Source: Paenibacillus caseinilyticus (lineage in GTDB: Bacteria > Bacillota > Bacilli > Paenibacillales > NBRC-103111). Taken from it: a stretch of DNA of 64,000 nucleotides. The DNA lies in contig NZ_JAQAGY010000003.1 in assembly GCF_027533645.1 (NCBI RefSeq), positions 310,001 through 374,000 on the forward strand, in the 5' to 3' direction. Below the pieces are notes generated by a model, which was not told the origin of the DNA, made no database searches, and saw nothing but the letters and a program-made list of their open reading frames with translations. Shown here in pieces: positions 33,069 through 41,487 of this stretch. Position numbers and translations under genes: made by a program. Within the stretch, counting starts at the first letter, position 1, and every line of letters starts with the position of its first letter.

Positions 33069-33869
33069 TTACATCCGCATTCCGATGCCGTTGCCCGACG
33101 TATACCGCCGCAGTCCCCTATGGAATACCCCGGTGCCGATGGCCGCGAGCAGCAGCGCCATCCCCAGCGCCTGCAGCGTAAAGCCAAGGTCGGCCTCCCG
33201 CAGGAGCCCGATTGGCAGATATGAGATGAAGCCCGCGGGGATGACGGTGAACAGAATCAGCCGTCCCCAGCCGCTGAAGATACCCGTCGGGTACGTGGAG
33301 AAGGCGAGAATCGCCTGGAACAGCTGCTGCCCGATCCCTTCCGCCTGGCCGATGTAGAAAGCCAGAGACTGCACAGCCACGACGAAGAACAGCAGGATCA
33401 GCATTGCGATGAGCAGCGCCAAGGCGAACCTGAGGAGGCCGCCCGGGGACAGGCTGCCGAACATGCCGTACAATATCAGCGCAAACAGCACATCGCCGAT
33501 CGCGGACAAGGACATCCGCGACACGAGCAGGTGAAGCAGGACCGGCTTCGGCTGGGCCAGGTACACATCGAGCTGGCCTCCCGCTACCAGGGAGGCCAGC
33601 CGGTAGGCGTTGCCGAAGAACACGGCCGACAGACCGAACCCGCCCGCGCTCACCGCCCACATCATCATGACATCCTGCATCGTCCAGCCGTTCACCACGG
33701 GGAAGCGCTGGAAGTACAGCCCCCAGAACAGGATCCAGACCGTATTGTTGAGCATCATCATGCCCGCCGTCATCAGGAAGCTCATCCGGAACTCCATCGC
33801 TCCCGCGAGATTCAGCTTCCAACAAGTCCATACCCAAGCGGCAAGCCCTCTAGCCCGGTTTCCTCCCAT
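33069..33869 (-). CDS. ABC exporter permease (COG3694-like)
   Basis: A 266-residue membrane protein with about six helices, such as MTAGMMMLNNTVWILFWGLYF, GDVLFALILYGMFG and LLRFALALLIAMLILLFFVVAVQ. It fits the ABC-2 type DUF990 family that occurs beside COG4586 ATPases. It is the last gene of a three-gene operon, 6 bp after the second permease. Together with that permease it should form the membrane channel. The transported substrate is unknown; related systems export lipids, sugars or drugs. Confidence 0.87.
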   Translation of the reverse strand: MGGNRARGLAAWVWTCWKLNLAGAMEFRMSFLMTAGMMMLNNTVWILFWGLYFQRFPVVNGWTMQDVMMMWAVSAGGFGLSAVFFGNAYRLASLVAGGQLDVYLAQPKPVLLHLLVSRMSLSAIGDVLFALILYGMFGSLSPGGLLRFALALLIAMLILLFFVVAVQSLAFYIGQAEGIGQQLFQAILAFSTYPTGIFSGWGRLILFTVIPAGFISYLPIGLLREADLGFTLQALGMALLLAAIGTGVFHRGLRRYTSGNGIGMRM

Positions 33870-33875
33870 GCCGCC

Positions 33876-34673
33876 TCAGCCCCCATTCATATTCAGTTTG
33901 CGTACGCCGCGGCCGTACAAGATGGATACGAGCACGGTCAGCACGACAATCCAGCCGAGCTGGATCAGCAGCATGGAGGGCAGATTCACGCCCTGCCAGT
34001 CGACAGCCGTCTTGGCCGGGAAGTACAGCACGGCCTGCATCGGCAGCCAGCGGCACACCTCCTGCAGCCTCTCCGGGAACAATTCGAGGGGCATCAGCAT
34101 CCCACCGACCGTGAAGAGCAGCTTGTGGTACACGAACTCAAGCCCCCGCGTCTCTTCTACCCAGAATGCGCAGAGCGCCAGCATCATGTTCATGAGGAAG
34201 TTGACGGTCACCGCACCGATGCCCACCAGGAAGAATCCCGCCCAGCCGAGACCGAACTCCGGCCATCCGAACACGGCCACCCCCAGCGTACAGCCCACGG
34301 CCAGATTCACGAGCACCCGGACGGCCACTTCGCTGATGTAGGAGGCGTAGTGATAGCCGATATAGCTGAGCGGACGGGTGAGCCGGTACGCGACGTCGCC
34401 GCTCTTCACCTCCTCCTCCACCCGGGTCGTCAGGCTGGGGAACGCCATCGCCAATGATTCGGCGAAGAGGATGTACCAGAGAATGCCCTCCAGGCTGTAG
34501 CCCGCGATGGTCCCGCTGCCTTCTCCGCGGTAGGTCGTCTGCCACAGCTGGAGGAAGATGTACATGATGATGACGAGAAAGATCGTCCGCAGGAGAAAAT
34601 CGGCCACATACGCTACATGGTTGCGCAGAGAGATTTGTCCGACCGCCGCATATTTAAGCACTTTAGCCCGCAT
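33876..34673 (-). CDS. ABC exporter permease (COG4587-like)
   Basis: A 265-residue membrane protein with about six helices, including LLRTIFLVIIMYIFLQLW, VRVLVNLAVGCTLGVAVFG and LGWIVVLTVLVSILYG. The loop TRVEEEVKSGDVAYRLTRPLSYIGY is typical of the COG4587 permease family. Its ATG overlaps the end of the ATPase gene by 11 bp and the downstream permease starts 6 bp after its stop. GAGAGGGGCGGG lies just upstream of the ATG. It should pair with the other permease as a heterodimer. Confidence 0.88.
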   Translation of the reverse strand: MRAKVLKYAAVGQISLRNHVAYVADFLLRTIFLVIIMYIFLQLWQTTYRGEGSGTIAGYSLEGILWYILFAESLAMAFPSLTTRVEEEVKSGDVAYRLTRPLSYIGYHYASYISEVAVRVLVNLAVGCTLGVAVFGWPEFGLGWAGFFLVGIGAVTVNFLMNMMLALCAFWVEETRGLEFVYHKLLFTVGGMLMPLELFPERLQEVCRWLPMQAVLYFPAKTAVDWQGVNLPSMLLIQLGWIVVLTVLVSILYGRGVRKLNMNGG

Positions 34674-35667
34674 GGATCCCGCCCCTCTCCCGTTCGTAAA
34701 TGTGCGTAATCACCGCCTCCATCGGCGGGTCCTCGACCGTGATATCCGATACGCGGTACGCTCCGACCAGATGGGTCAGCACCTCCTGCGTGGAGACGGC
34801 GGCTGTATCCACGGCGAGCTTCAGGACGGCTGCGGTCTGCTCCAGCACTTCCACGCCCCGGTAGGAGAACGGCTTCCCGGGCTCCATGAGCTGCAAGGAG
34901 ATCGTCTTGCCCGTAAGCAGGTCCCGCTTCATGGAGTCGACCGTATCGTCGAATATGACTTCGCCATAGTTAATGACGACGGCCCGGCGGCACAGGAGCT
35001 CGATATCGCCGGGATCGTGGGACGTCAGGAAGACGGTCGTGCCCTCTTCCCGGTTCATCTCCAGGATGAGCTCGCGGATCTTCGCCTTGACGACAACATC
35101 GAGGCCGATGGTCGGCTCGTCGAGGAAGAGAATCTGCGGGCGGTGCAGCACCGCCGCGGCGATCTCGCAGCGCATCCGCTCGCCGAGCGACAGCTTGCGC
35201 ACCGGTGTATGCAGGTAAGGCTCCAGCTCGAAGCGCCGGACGAGGTCGTCGCGCCGGGCGTAATAATCGCTGCGCTTCAGTTCATAGATGCGGCTCATGA
35301 GCTCGAACGAGTCGGCCGCCGGCAGGTGGTACCACAGCTGCGACTTCTGGCCGAACACCGAGCCGATCTTGTAAGCGAGCCGGCTGCGGTCCGTCCAAGG
35401 GCAGAGGCCGAGCACCTCGGCGGTTCCGTCCGACGGATGGAGGATGCCGGTGAGCATCTTGATCGTCGTCGATTTGCCCGCCCCGTTCGGGCCGAGGAAG
35501 GCGAGCGTCTCCCCCTGAGCGACCTCGAGATTGATGCCGCCCACCGCCACCTTCTCCGCATAGCGGGGCCGTACCAGGGAACGGAGGCTCGCCGCGAGCC
35601 CTTCCTCCTTCCGCTTGACGGAGAAGCGTTTGCTGAGATCCTGCACTTGAATACAAGCCATACCCAT
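34663..35667 (-). CDS. ABC exporter ATPase (COG4586-like)
   Basis: A 334-residue ATP-binding subunit. Walker A is GPNGAGKST, the signature motif LSLGERMRCEIAAA, Walker B LFLDEPTIGLD, and the H-loop LTSHDPGD, all in order. The N-terminal extension before the Walker A region (FSVKRKEEGLAASLRSLVRPRY) is characteristic of the COG4586 group, whose partners are the two permeases following here. The ATG has GAGGAG about 10 bases upstream. The gene lies next to repeat copy C, so its promoter must be in the short gap 35668-35747 or within the repeat. Confidence 0.93.
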   Translation of the reverse strand: MGMACIQVQDLSKRFSVKRKEEGLAASLRSLVRPRYAEKVAVGGINLEVAQGETLAFLGPNGAGKSTTIKMLTGILHPSDGTAEVLGLCPWTDRSRLAYKIGSVFGQKSQLWYHLPAADSFELMSRIYELKRSDYYARRDDLVRRFELEPYLHTPVRKLSLGERMRCEIAAAVLHRPQILFLDEPTIGLDVVVKAKIRELILEMNREEGTTVFLTSHDPGDIELLCRRAVVINYGEVIFDDTVDSMKRDLLTGKTISLQLMEPGKPFSYRGVEVLEQTAAVLKLAVDTAAVSTQEVLTHLVGAYRVSDITVEDPPMEAVITHIYERERGGIHAG

Positions 35668-35747
35668 ACCGTCCGCACTCCTCTCGTTCTATTGCGATTG
35701 CTGGGGGCGCCGATGCTTGGGGGAGCGACTCCTCTGCTCCGATAAAG

Positions 35748-35839
35748 CAAGATAAACGGCTTCGCTGTCCTTTAGGGACGATGCGAGTTTATAAGATATA
35801 TAAGAAGACAGGATCGAGCCCTGGCGATATACATTCTTA
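35748..35839 (-). repeat. Terminator-associated element, copy C (main part)
   Basis: Contains the terminal AAACG hairpin and the core CGCCAGGGCTCGATCCTG of the repeat. The rest of the copy (TATATC and the T-tract) lies at 36427-36439 beyond the inserted group II intron. Joining the two parts restores TTCTTATATATC, as in copy A. Confidence 0.85.
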
Positions 35840-36426
35840 GTAGAGTAAAGGGCTGGCTCCCCAGCCCCTCCTCATCAAACCGGACGTGAGGTTTTCCCTC
35901 ATCCGGCTTTCCGATGTTCTTCTTCCTTCAGCATGCGGATCTTTCCTTAGACTGCAAGTTTCCTAAGTCCGGCTAGTCTGGCTGCCATGCCTGGCCCCCT
36001 CCGACTCCCTTCCCGCAGCTCCCCCCTTCGCCTTTCGGGCTTATAGGCTCGCTTGTTACGAAAAAAAATTTTCGTGCAGGGTAGGGTCTCCCTAGTTCCA
36101 GACACAACGTTCCCGACATGCCGCTCCCCTTACACCGGAAGGTTCTTCCGCGCTGCGATTCCAAGGTCTTCACGCGTTCCATGGCCTTCGCCCAAATACA
36201 CGGGGCTCGGCTCCTTCTTGTCCTTAGCAGGTGCTTTTTGACGATGCGGCAGGATTCACTTCATGTTACGGCCTGTCGGTTTGCTCGCTCCCTTTGCAGG
36301 GTTACTTTGTCACAGGGCTTCAGCCTTAGGATCTCTCCACCAGCTGCCTGTCAGCTACGAGGCGACTTGGCTCTTACCTCGACCGGACTTGCACCGGCTC
36401 GTTGTGCCTAGCTTGGCTAGGCGCGC
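35840..36426 (-). mobile_element. ORF-less group II intron
   Basis: Read on the minus strand it begins GCGCGCC, a variant of the GUGYG 5' end, followed by AAGCTAGGCACAACGAGCC and GGTGCAAGTCCGGTCGAGG of domain I. Domain V lies at about 35880-35915: AAGCCGGATGAGG, a GAAA loop and CCTCACGTCCGGTTT, carrying the AGC catalytic triad. Domain VI (GGGCTGG/CCAGCCC) and a 3' end TTTACTCTAC follow. At 587 bp it has no room for a reverse transcriptase/maturase (usually ~1.3 kb in domain IV), and only short meaningless frames are present. It sits just 3' of a terminator hairpin, the usual site of class C introns. Splicing or movement would need a maturase supplied elsewhere. Confidence 0.88.
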
Positions 36427-36439
36427 TATATCAAAAAAA
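36427..36439 (-). repeat. Element copy C, terminator-proximal end
   Basis: TATATC and the A-run (T-tract on the minus strand) that belong to copy C, separated from the main part by the intron. Confidence 0.75.
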
Positions 36440-36490
36440 GACCTCGTGCATCCCCGCCCTGCCGGCGAGGAACTTGCACGAAGGTCTTTT
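36433..36490 (-). terminator. Terminator hairpin 5' of the intron
   Basis: On the minus strand AAAGACCTTCGTGCA pairs with TGCACGAGGTCTTT, followed by a T-run. It is about 230 bp after the isomerase gene stop and is the hairpin behind which both the repeat and the intron lie. Confidence 0.85.
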
Positions 36491-36595
36491 ATCCCTACGG
36501 TGTAGCGCCCCTATTGGACCGCGCCGGCTTCGCTTGGTTCGCCCGGATGAAGGCTGGTGCAGCCTGTCATGCGTCGGATCCCTAGAAGCCCTTCC

Positions 36596-36672
36596 CCAAC
36601 AAAATCGCAATATCTTACATGGGATATTACCACGGGATGTAAGGATTGGCAATACTGGATTTTGTTAGTTGG
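36596..36672. repeat. Imperfect inverted repeat, ~77 bp
   Basis: CCAACAAAATC at the left end matches GATTTTGTT(AG)TTGG at the right, and inside CTTACAT pairs with ATGTAAG. It may be a small palindromic element or MITE remnant. Nothing else is seen in 36491-36716. Confidence 0.5.
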
Positions 36673-36716
36673 TTGACTGCCGCAAGCTATCAAGTGCTCC
36701 CTGCTGTTCTAGCGTG

Positions 36717-37481
36717 CTATACCTGGGCCGCAATCTCCTCTTTGAACTGCAGCAGCGCTTCGTCCGTATCCGCCGTGTAGCCGCACTCTAGCCCGACATA
36801 GCCGTCGAACCCCGTATCGCGGATCGCCCGGAGGATATTCACGTAGTTCAACTCGCCTGTCCCCGGCTGATTGCGCCCCGGGTTGTCGGCGATATGATAG
36901 TGGTTGATCCGGGACGCATGGGCGGCCGCATTGCGGATGACATTACCCTCGGTGATCTGCTGGTGATAGACGTCGAAAACGAGCTTCACCCGGGAGCTGC
37001 CAACCCGGTCGATGATCTCGGCCGACTCCCCGGAAGCCTGCAGGAAGTGGCCCGGATGGTCGACGAGCCCGTTCAGCGGCTCGACCTCCAGCACGATGTC
37101 CGTCGATTCGAGCAGCCCGGCGCACCGCTTCAGCGTCTCGACCATGGCGGCGCGCTGCTCCTCGCGTGAGACGCCTTCGCGGACGCTGCCCGTCTGCGTG
37201 ATAATCGAGCGGCAGCCGAGGATCCGGCACGCCTCGATCGTCTCCTGCAGGCCGGCGAGATAGTCTTCGCGCTTCGCCGGGTCGACGAGGTTGAACTCCT
37301 TGGTGCAGGTGGCGATGATCCCTGCGCCGATCTTCTCCTGCTCCCGCGCGAAGACGCTGAGGTCGCCGAGCTGCCACCAGGCGTACAGCTCCAGGCCGCC
37401 GAAGCCGTGCTCTTGGATTTTGCGGAGATGGTACAGGGCATCTTGGCCCGGGTAAGCGCCGATACACAGCGAATACTTCAT
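36717..37481 (-). CDS. Sugar phosphate isomerase/epimerase, TIM barrel
   Basis: A 254-residue member of the AP-endonuclease-2-like TIM barrel family. The metal-binding acidic and histidine residues appear in FGGLELYAWW, LEVEPLNG, LVFDVYHQQITEGN, NHYHIADNPGRNQPGTGELNY and GYVGLECGY, the usual order of Glu, Asp, His and Glu ligands. The closest group is hydroxypyruvate isomerase-like (Hyi), but related enzymes act on inosose, tagatose or other sugars, so the substrate is open. It has a short leader and stands alone, with the intron-associated terminator about 230 bp downstream. Confidence 0.85.
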   Translation of the reverse strand: MKYSLCIGAYPGQDALYHLRKIQEHGFGGLELYAWWQLGDLSVFAREQEKIGAGIIATCTKEFNLVDPAKREDYLAGLQETIEACRILGCRSIITQTGSVREGVSREEQRAAMVETLKRCAGLLESTDIVLEVEPLNGLVDHPGHFLQASGESAEIIDRVGSSRVKLVFDVYHQQITEGNVIRNAAAHASRINHYHIADNPGRNQPGTGELNYVNILRAIRDTGFDGYVGLECGYTADTDEALLQFKEEIAAQV

Positions 37482-37578
37482 GGGGGGTCTCCTTTGGAGT
37501 GCGTGTTGTGGTAAGGCTGGTAAGATCCGGACTATAGGATCATGGCCAAGCAGGGGGGGCCCCGGCGCTTCGCCGTTC

Positions 37579-38913
37579 TTACTCCTGCGGCTTATGGATG
37601 GTACCGAGGAAGAGCAGACTGCCGGTCTCCGAGCTCTGGATGGCGAGCAGGAAGGGGCGGTTGACAGTCATGTGGAAGGATTCACCTTCAACTTTCTCTG
37701 CTGATACCTTGACTACAGCAATGGAAGTCACCGCCGCCGCCTCCGTGCCCTGCTCGTCTACACGGAGATAGGTCTTGTGGGCGACCTCGGAGATCATAAC
37801 GGGCTTATCCGATATGCCCTTGAAGTCCGCGCGGTCCCCGAAGGCTTCCCTCATTCCCAGGCCCTGCAAGGAGGGAATAAGATCATAGGAGGCTTCCTGC
37901 TTCAAGCGCGGAAGCTCGATCGTCCCTCCGGCATCAGGCATCTGCCGTGTCCAGAACGCCGCATCGTTCCACAGCTTCTCCTGCAGCCCCGCAAGGCTCC
38001 AGCCTTCGTCCGGGAGCACAATCAGCATGTTGATCTTATCCCCTTGATACGGCAGGCGGATGGCCTGATACCCGTCTTCCCGCTGATACGCGAACCTGCC
38101 GCTTTGCTTCATCATCATCACTTCAGCGGGTGCGTCCGGAGAGGAATAGAAGGGGGCCTGTTCGGTATCCCCCTTCAGGAAGGGCAGTGCCCAGGTTCCG
38201 TGGAAGTACACCGCGTTGATCAGATACATAACCTGATCCTCGGAGATCGGCGCCTGGACGATGCCCTGGATCTTCTCCTCCGTGCGCCTGCGCACCCACT
38301 CGTTGATGGTATCGGCAGCTGAGTCCTTGGTGAAATCCAGTACGGACACTTCCCCGCCGTATTCCTCCCGATTGCGATTGATGAATTCCTCCCGGACAGG
38401 GAAGCCTTCCCGGATCCAGACGGAGTTCGCGATGTTCAGCCGGTTCCCCGTCCCTGAATGCTCCAGCAGGTCCTTCAGCACCCGGCTGCCCCGGCTCCAC
38501 TCTTCCAGGTTCATCCCTTCCGCCTGCAGCACCCGGCCGATCTCCTGCCGCGTCGTCCCCTCCGCGCCGTGATAGACCATGGAAAGCGCCGAAGCCACGC
38601 TGTACGGAGAGACGAATACGTTCTCGGCCTGGTGCTCCGCGGACAGCTGCCGGTGCAGGTTAAGGCTGAAGGCATTCTGTGCGGTAACGACGGCCCTGTT
38701 CAGATCGGACAGTCCTAAGGTGCGCTTCGCCTCCGAGGAATCGAACGCCGCGGGCGCCCCCCTCCCCTCTGCTCCCCCCTGCTGCCCCGGCACACCATCT
38801 GCCTGAGTCACAGGCTTGCCGCCGCAGGCTGCCAGAAGTGCTGCCGCCGTCAACGTCAAAGCCAACGTCCCTGCCAGCGCCCTTTTCCTGCTCCGTATCC
38901 TCTTCCCCTTCAT
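37579..38913 (-). CDS. Serpin, membrane lipoprotein (paralogue 1)
   Basis: A 444-residue serine protease inhibitor. A lipoprotein signal peptide ends LLAAC, so Cys would be lipidated and the protein held outside the membrane. The serpin domain follows from about residue 65: NVFVSPYSVASALSMVYHGA, NSVWIREGFPV, MYLINAVYFHGTWALPF, KINMLIVLPDEG. The hinge of the reactive loop EQGTEAAAVTSIA has the small residues needed for loop insertion, so it is probably inhibitory. The loop continues VVKVSAEKVEGESFHMTVNRPF, about six residues longer than in alpha-1-antitrypsin. The ATG at 38913 is preferred for its GAGGGG site. The next gene is a close paralogue. Confidence 0.93.
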   Translation of the reverse strand: MKGKRIRSRKRALAGTLALTLTAAALLAACGGKPVTQADGVPGQQGGAEGRGAPAAFDSSEAKRTLGLSDLNRAVVTAQNAFSLNLHRQLSAEHQAENVFVSPYSVASALSMVYHGAEGTTRQEIGRVLQAEGMNLEEWSRGSRVLKDLLEHSGTGNRLNIANSVWIREGFPVREEFINRNREEYGGEVSVLDFTKDSAADTINEWVRRRTEEKIQGIVQAPISEDQVMYLINAVYFHGTWALPFLKGDTEQAPFYSSPDAPAEVMMMKQSGRFAYQREDGYQAIRLPYQGDKINMLIVLPDEGWSLAGLQEKLWNDAAFWTRQMPDAGGTIELPRLKQEASYDLIPSLQGLGMREAFGDRADFKGISDKPVMISEVAHKTYLRVDEQGTEAAAVTSIAVVKVSAEKVEGESFHMTVNRPFLLAIQSSETGSLLFLGTIHKPQE

Positions 38914-38993
38914 GCCCCTCGCCTCTTTCCATCCATTTTTATCCATATGGACGCAGCAGCATTGCCAGAGGTTGCATAAGACAGGGAAGCCGC

Positions 38994-40268
38994 TTACTCC
39001 TGCGGCTTGTAGATCGAGCCGAGGAAGAGCAGGCTGCCGGTCTCCGCGCTCTGGATCGCAAGCAGGAATGGACGGTTGACGATCATATGGAAGGGCTCAT
39101 CCTGGGGCGGGGCCGAGCCGGTCATCCCGATAGAAGTGACAGCCGCCGCTTCCGTACCTTCCTCGTCCACCTTCAGGAAAGTCTTGTGCTTCACCTTACT
39201 GATCGAGAGCGGCGTATCGGAGACCCCTTGGAAATTCGCTTTGACGGGATCGAAGGCTCCCGGCATGCCAAGCGCGGACAGGGCGTCATTCAGGTCGTAG
39301 TCCCCCTCCAGCTGGAACCTTGGCAGCTCCAGCGTTCCCAGCAGCGGAGGCATCTCCTTGCGCCAGAATCCGGTATCCATCCACAGCTTCTCCTGCACTT
39401 GTTCCAGCGTTGTCCCTTCATCCGGCAGTACGATCAGCATATGCAGCCGGCCGCCTTCGTAAGGGAGGCGGACTGCCTGGTAACCGTTCTCCCGCAGGTA
39501 CGGATAGCTGCCGCCTCCATGCAACAGAGGCACGGACAGAGCAGGCCCGTCCGGCGTCGGATGGAATTCGCCTTGCACCGTAGCTTTCTTCTCGAAAGGA
39601 TCGGACCAGCGCCCGTTGAAGTAGACGGCGTTAACCAAGTACATGAGGATGCTGCCGGGAATGGGATCGTCGACAATGGCCGGAATCCGGCCCCCGGTGT
39701 TCTTCTTCACCCAGTCGTTGATGGTCCGTGCGGCCTTCGGCTCGCTGAAGTCCAGCTCCTTCACCTCGGCTCCGTAGCTCTCCCGGTTCCGCTCCAGGAA
39801 GCTCTCGCGGAGCGGAATGCCCTTGCGGGACCAGACCGAATTCGCGACGTCCAGCCGCACCGCTTCCCCGGAATGCTCCAGCAGGTCCTTCAGACTCAGA
39901 CTCCCCTTGTTCCATTCGTCCAAGGGAAGGTCCGCGGCGTGCAGCACCCGGCCGATCTCGCCGCGCGTGCCCCCTTCCGCCCCATGGTAGACCATGGATA
40001 ATGCCGCGGCCACGCTGTAGGGCGACAAGAAGACATTCTCGCCCGGGTGCTCCTCCGCCAGCCGGCGGTGAAGCTGGAGCCCGAACGTATTGTGGCCGGC
40101 CGCGATCCGGGGATCGAGCTCCTCCACGCGGTGGCTGCGCTTCTCCACCGCGGCTTCCGCCCGGCGGTCCCCATCCTTGCCGCAGCCGGCAAGCAGCAGT
40201 GCAGCCGCCGACATCAGGATGAGCAGACCTTGGGTCAATGTATATGTACGCGTTTTCTTATCAGGCAT
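38994..40268 (-). CDS. Serpin, membrane lipoprotein (paralogue 2)
   Basis: A 424-residue serpin with a lipobox LLAGC. Domain motifs match paralogue 1 closely: NVFLSPYSVAAALSMVYHGAEG, ANSVWSRKGIPL, MYLVNAVYFNGRWSDPF, LHMLIVLPDEGTTL, and a C-terminal RPFLLAIQSAETGSLLFLG. The hinge EEGTEAAAVTSIG is that of an inhibitory serpin. The exposed part of the reactive loop, GMTGSAPPQDEPFHMIVNRPF, differs from paralogue 1 in sequence and length, so the protease targets should differ. The ATG at 40268 has AGAGAGG 11 bases upstream. It lies 80 bp before paralogue 1 and probably shares its transcript. Confidence 0.93.
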   Translation of the reverse strand: MPDKKTRTYTLTQGLLILMSAAALLLAGCGKDGDRRAEAAVEKRSHRVEELDPRIAAGHNTFGLQLHRRLAEEHPGENVFLSPYSVAAALSMVYHGAEGGTRGEIGRVLHAADLPLDEWNKGSLSLKDLLEHSGEAVRLDVANSVWSRKGIPLRESFLERNRESYGAEVKELDFSEPKAARTINDWVKKNTGGRIPAIVDDPIPGSILMYLVNAVYFNGRWSDPFEKKATVQGEFHPTPDGPALSVPLLHGGGSYPYLRENGYQAVRLPYEGGRLHMLIVLPDEGTTLEQVQEKLWMDTGFWRKEMPPLLGTLELPRFQLEGDYDLNDALSALGMPGAFDPVKANFQGVSDTPLSISKVKHKTFLKVDEEGTEAAAVTSIGMTGSAPPQDEPFHMIVNRPFLLAIQSAETGSLLFLGSIYKPQE

Positions 40269-40363
40269 ATTCAGGGCGCCTCTCTCTCTTCTTCCTTTCC
40301 TTAACGGGCCGGCAAGAAGAATTGTTGCATAGGAGCAGACTCCTGAAGAGTCAGCCTGAGGGG

Positions 40364-41323
40364 TCAGCCCCACTGGCTGCGGATCCATTCGACCTCCCGC
40401 CGGAAGTGGTCGCCGCTTGTGTGGTGCCCGTTGAACGGGAACACATGAATCTCCTTCGGCACGGTGATCCGGTTGTACACCGCATAGACGGTCTCCGGCA
40501 GGCAGACTGTATCCTTCAGCCCGACGGAGACGAAGACGGGAGCGTGCAGCCGGGACGAGAGATGCAGCAGGTCAAAATACCCCAAGGTCTGCAGCACCTG
40601 ATCCAGGTGCTCCGGATGCCGCGATACGAACTTGGCCGCTTCGGTCAGCGAGCCGGTCGAATTCAGGATGCCGTAGTCCATGTGGCACAGGTTCGGCAGA
40701 TCGGCCAGCACCAGCGCCGGCACCGCACTGAGCGCGCCCGTCAGGAGGGCCAGGCCGCCGCCTTGGCTCACGCCCGCCGTGATGATGCGCTGCCCGTCCA
40801 CCTCCGGCTGCGCCGCCGCCCATTCCACGGCCCGGACCGCATCGACGGCGGCCGCCCGGTAATAGCTCTGGCGGGGATCGAGCAGCCCCTGCGTGATCCA
40901 GCCGGAGCTCATGCCGTGCGTCTGCGGCAGCGCATTGCCGCTCTCGCCGCCCTGCCCGCGGACATCGACCGCGAAGACCGCGTAGCCCATCAGCAGCCAG
41001 GGAGCATGCTGCTCCGGGTAGCCCTTGCTGCCGGTATAGCCGTGATACAGCACGACGCAGGGCAGCTTCTCCGGCTGGGGCTCCGCCGTGAACGCGGGCA
41101 GCAGAAACCAGCCGTGGAGCGGCGTGTCGTCGTAGCCTTCATAGACGACCCTATAGGTGCGGATGTAGGGAGAGAGGCTCTGCGCCTCCTCCCTGCGGGC
41201 ATTCAGCGGCCTGCCCGCCGACTCCTCCAGCGTCTCCTGCCAGAATGCGTCCAGATCTTCCGGCGCTTCGGTCTGCGCCGTGAAGCCTTCGAGCTCGCGG
41301 ATCCGTTTCTCGATATGATTCAT
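40364..41323 (-). CDS. Acetylxylan esterase / cephalosporin-C deacetylase family
   Basis: A 319-residue alpha/beta hydrolase of the AXE1 family (carbohydrate esterase 7; family length about 318-320). Key parts are VVLYHGYTGSKGYPEQH, AVDVRGQGGESGN, the nucleophile elbow AGVSQGGGLAL, the acid in VSVGLKDTVCLPET and the histidine in FNGHHTSGDH. The enzymes remove acetyl groups from xylo-oligosaccharides and from cephalosporin C, usually as cytoplasmic hexamers; no signal peptide is present here. The ATG at 41323 has GGGAGG upstream. It is followed by the serpin pair on the same strand, 95 bp on. Confidence 0.93.
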   Translation of the reverse strand: MNHIEKRIRELEGFTAQTEAPEDLDAFWQETLEESAGRPLNARREEAQSLSPYIRTYRVVYEGYDDTPLHGWFLLPAFTAEPQPEKLPCVVLYHGYTGSKGYPEQHAPWLLMGYAVFAVDVRGQGGESGNALPQTHGMSSGWITQGLLDPRQSYYRAAAVDAVRAVEWAAAQPEVDGQRIITAGVSQGGGLALLTGALSAVPALVLADLPNLCHMDYGILNSTGSLTEAAKFVSRHPEHLDQVLQTLGYFDLLHLSSRLHAPVFVSVGLKDTVCLPETVYAVYNRITVPKEIHVFPFNGHHTSGDHFRREVEWIRSQWG

Positions 41324-41487
41324 GCTCCCCCGCCTCCCTGCCGCCCCAGGTCTCTTCCAGGACCTGGCACTCCGGCATTTTCCCTCAGGGTAATCGAATC
41401 CCGGCGGCGGTGTCAATGGAGAGAATGCCAGTAAAGTTTGGAGAGCATGAGAAGACCGTTTAGAGCATGACAAGACATCCCGGGCCG

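Noticed and set aside
35973-36182. 69-codon frame within the group II intron on the minus strand
   Set aside because: It covers structural RNA of the intron between domain I and domain V. It has no reverse transcriptase motif, and its sequence follows the RNA structure.
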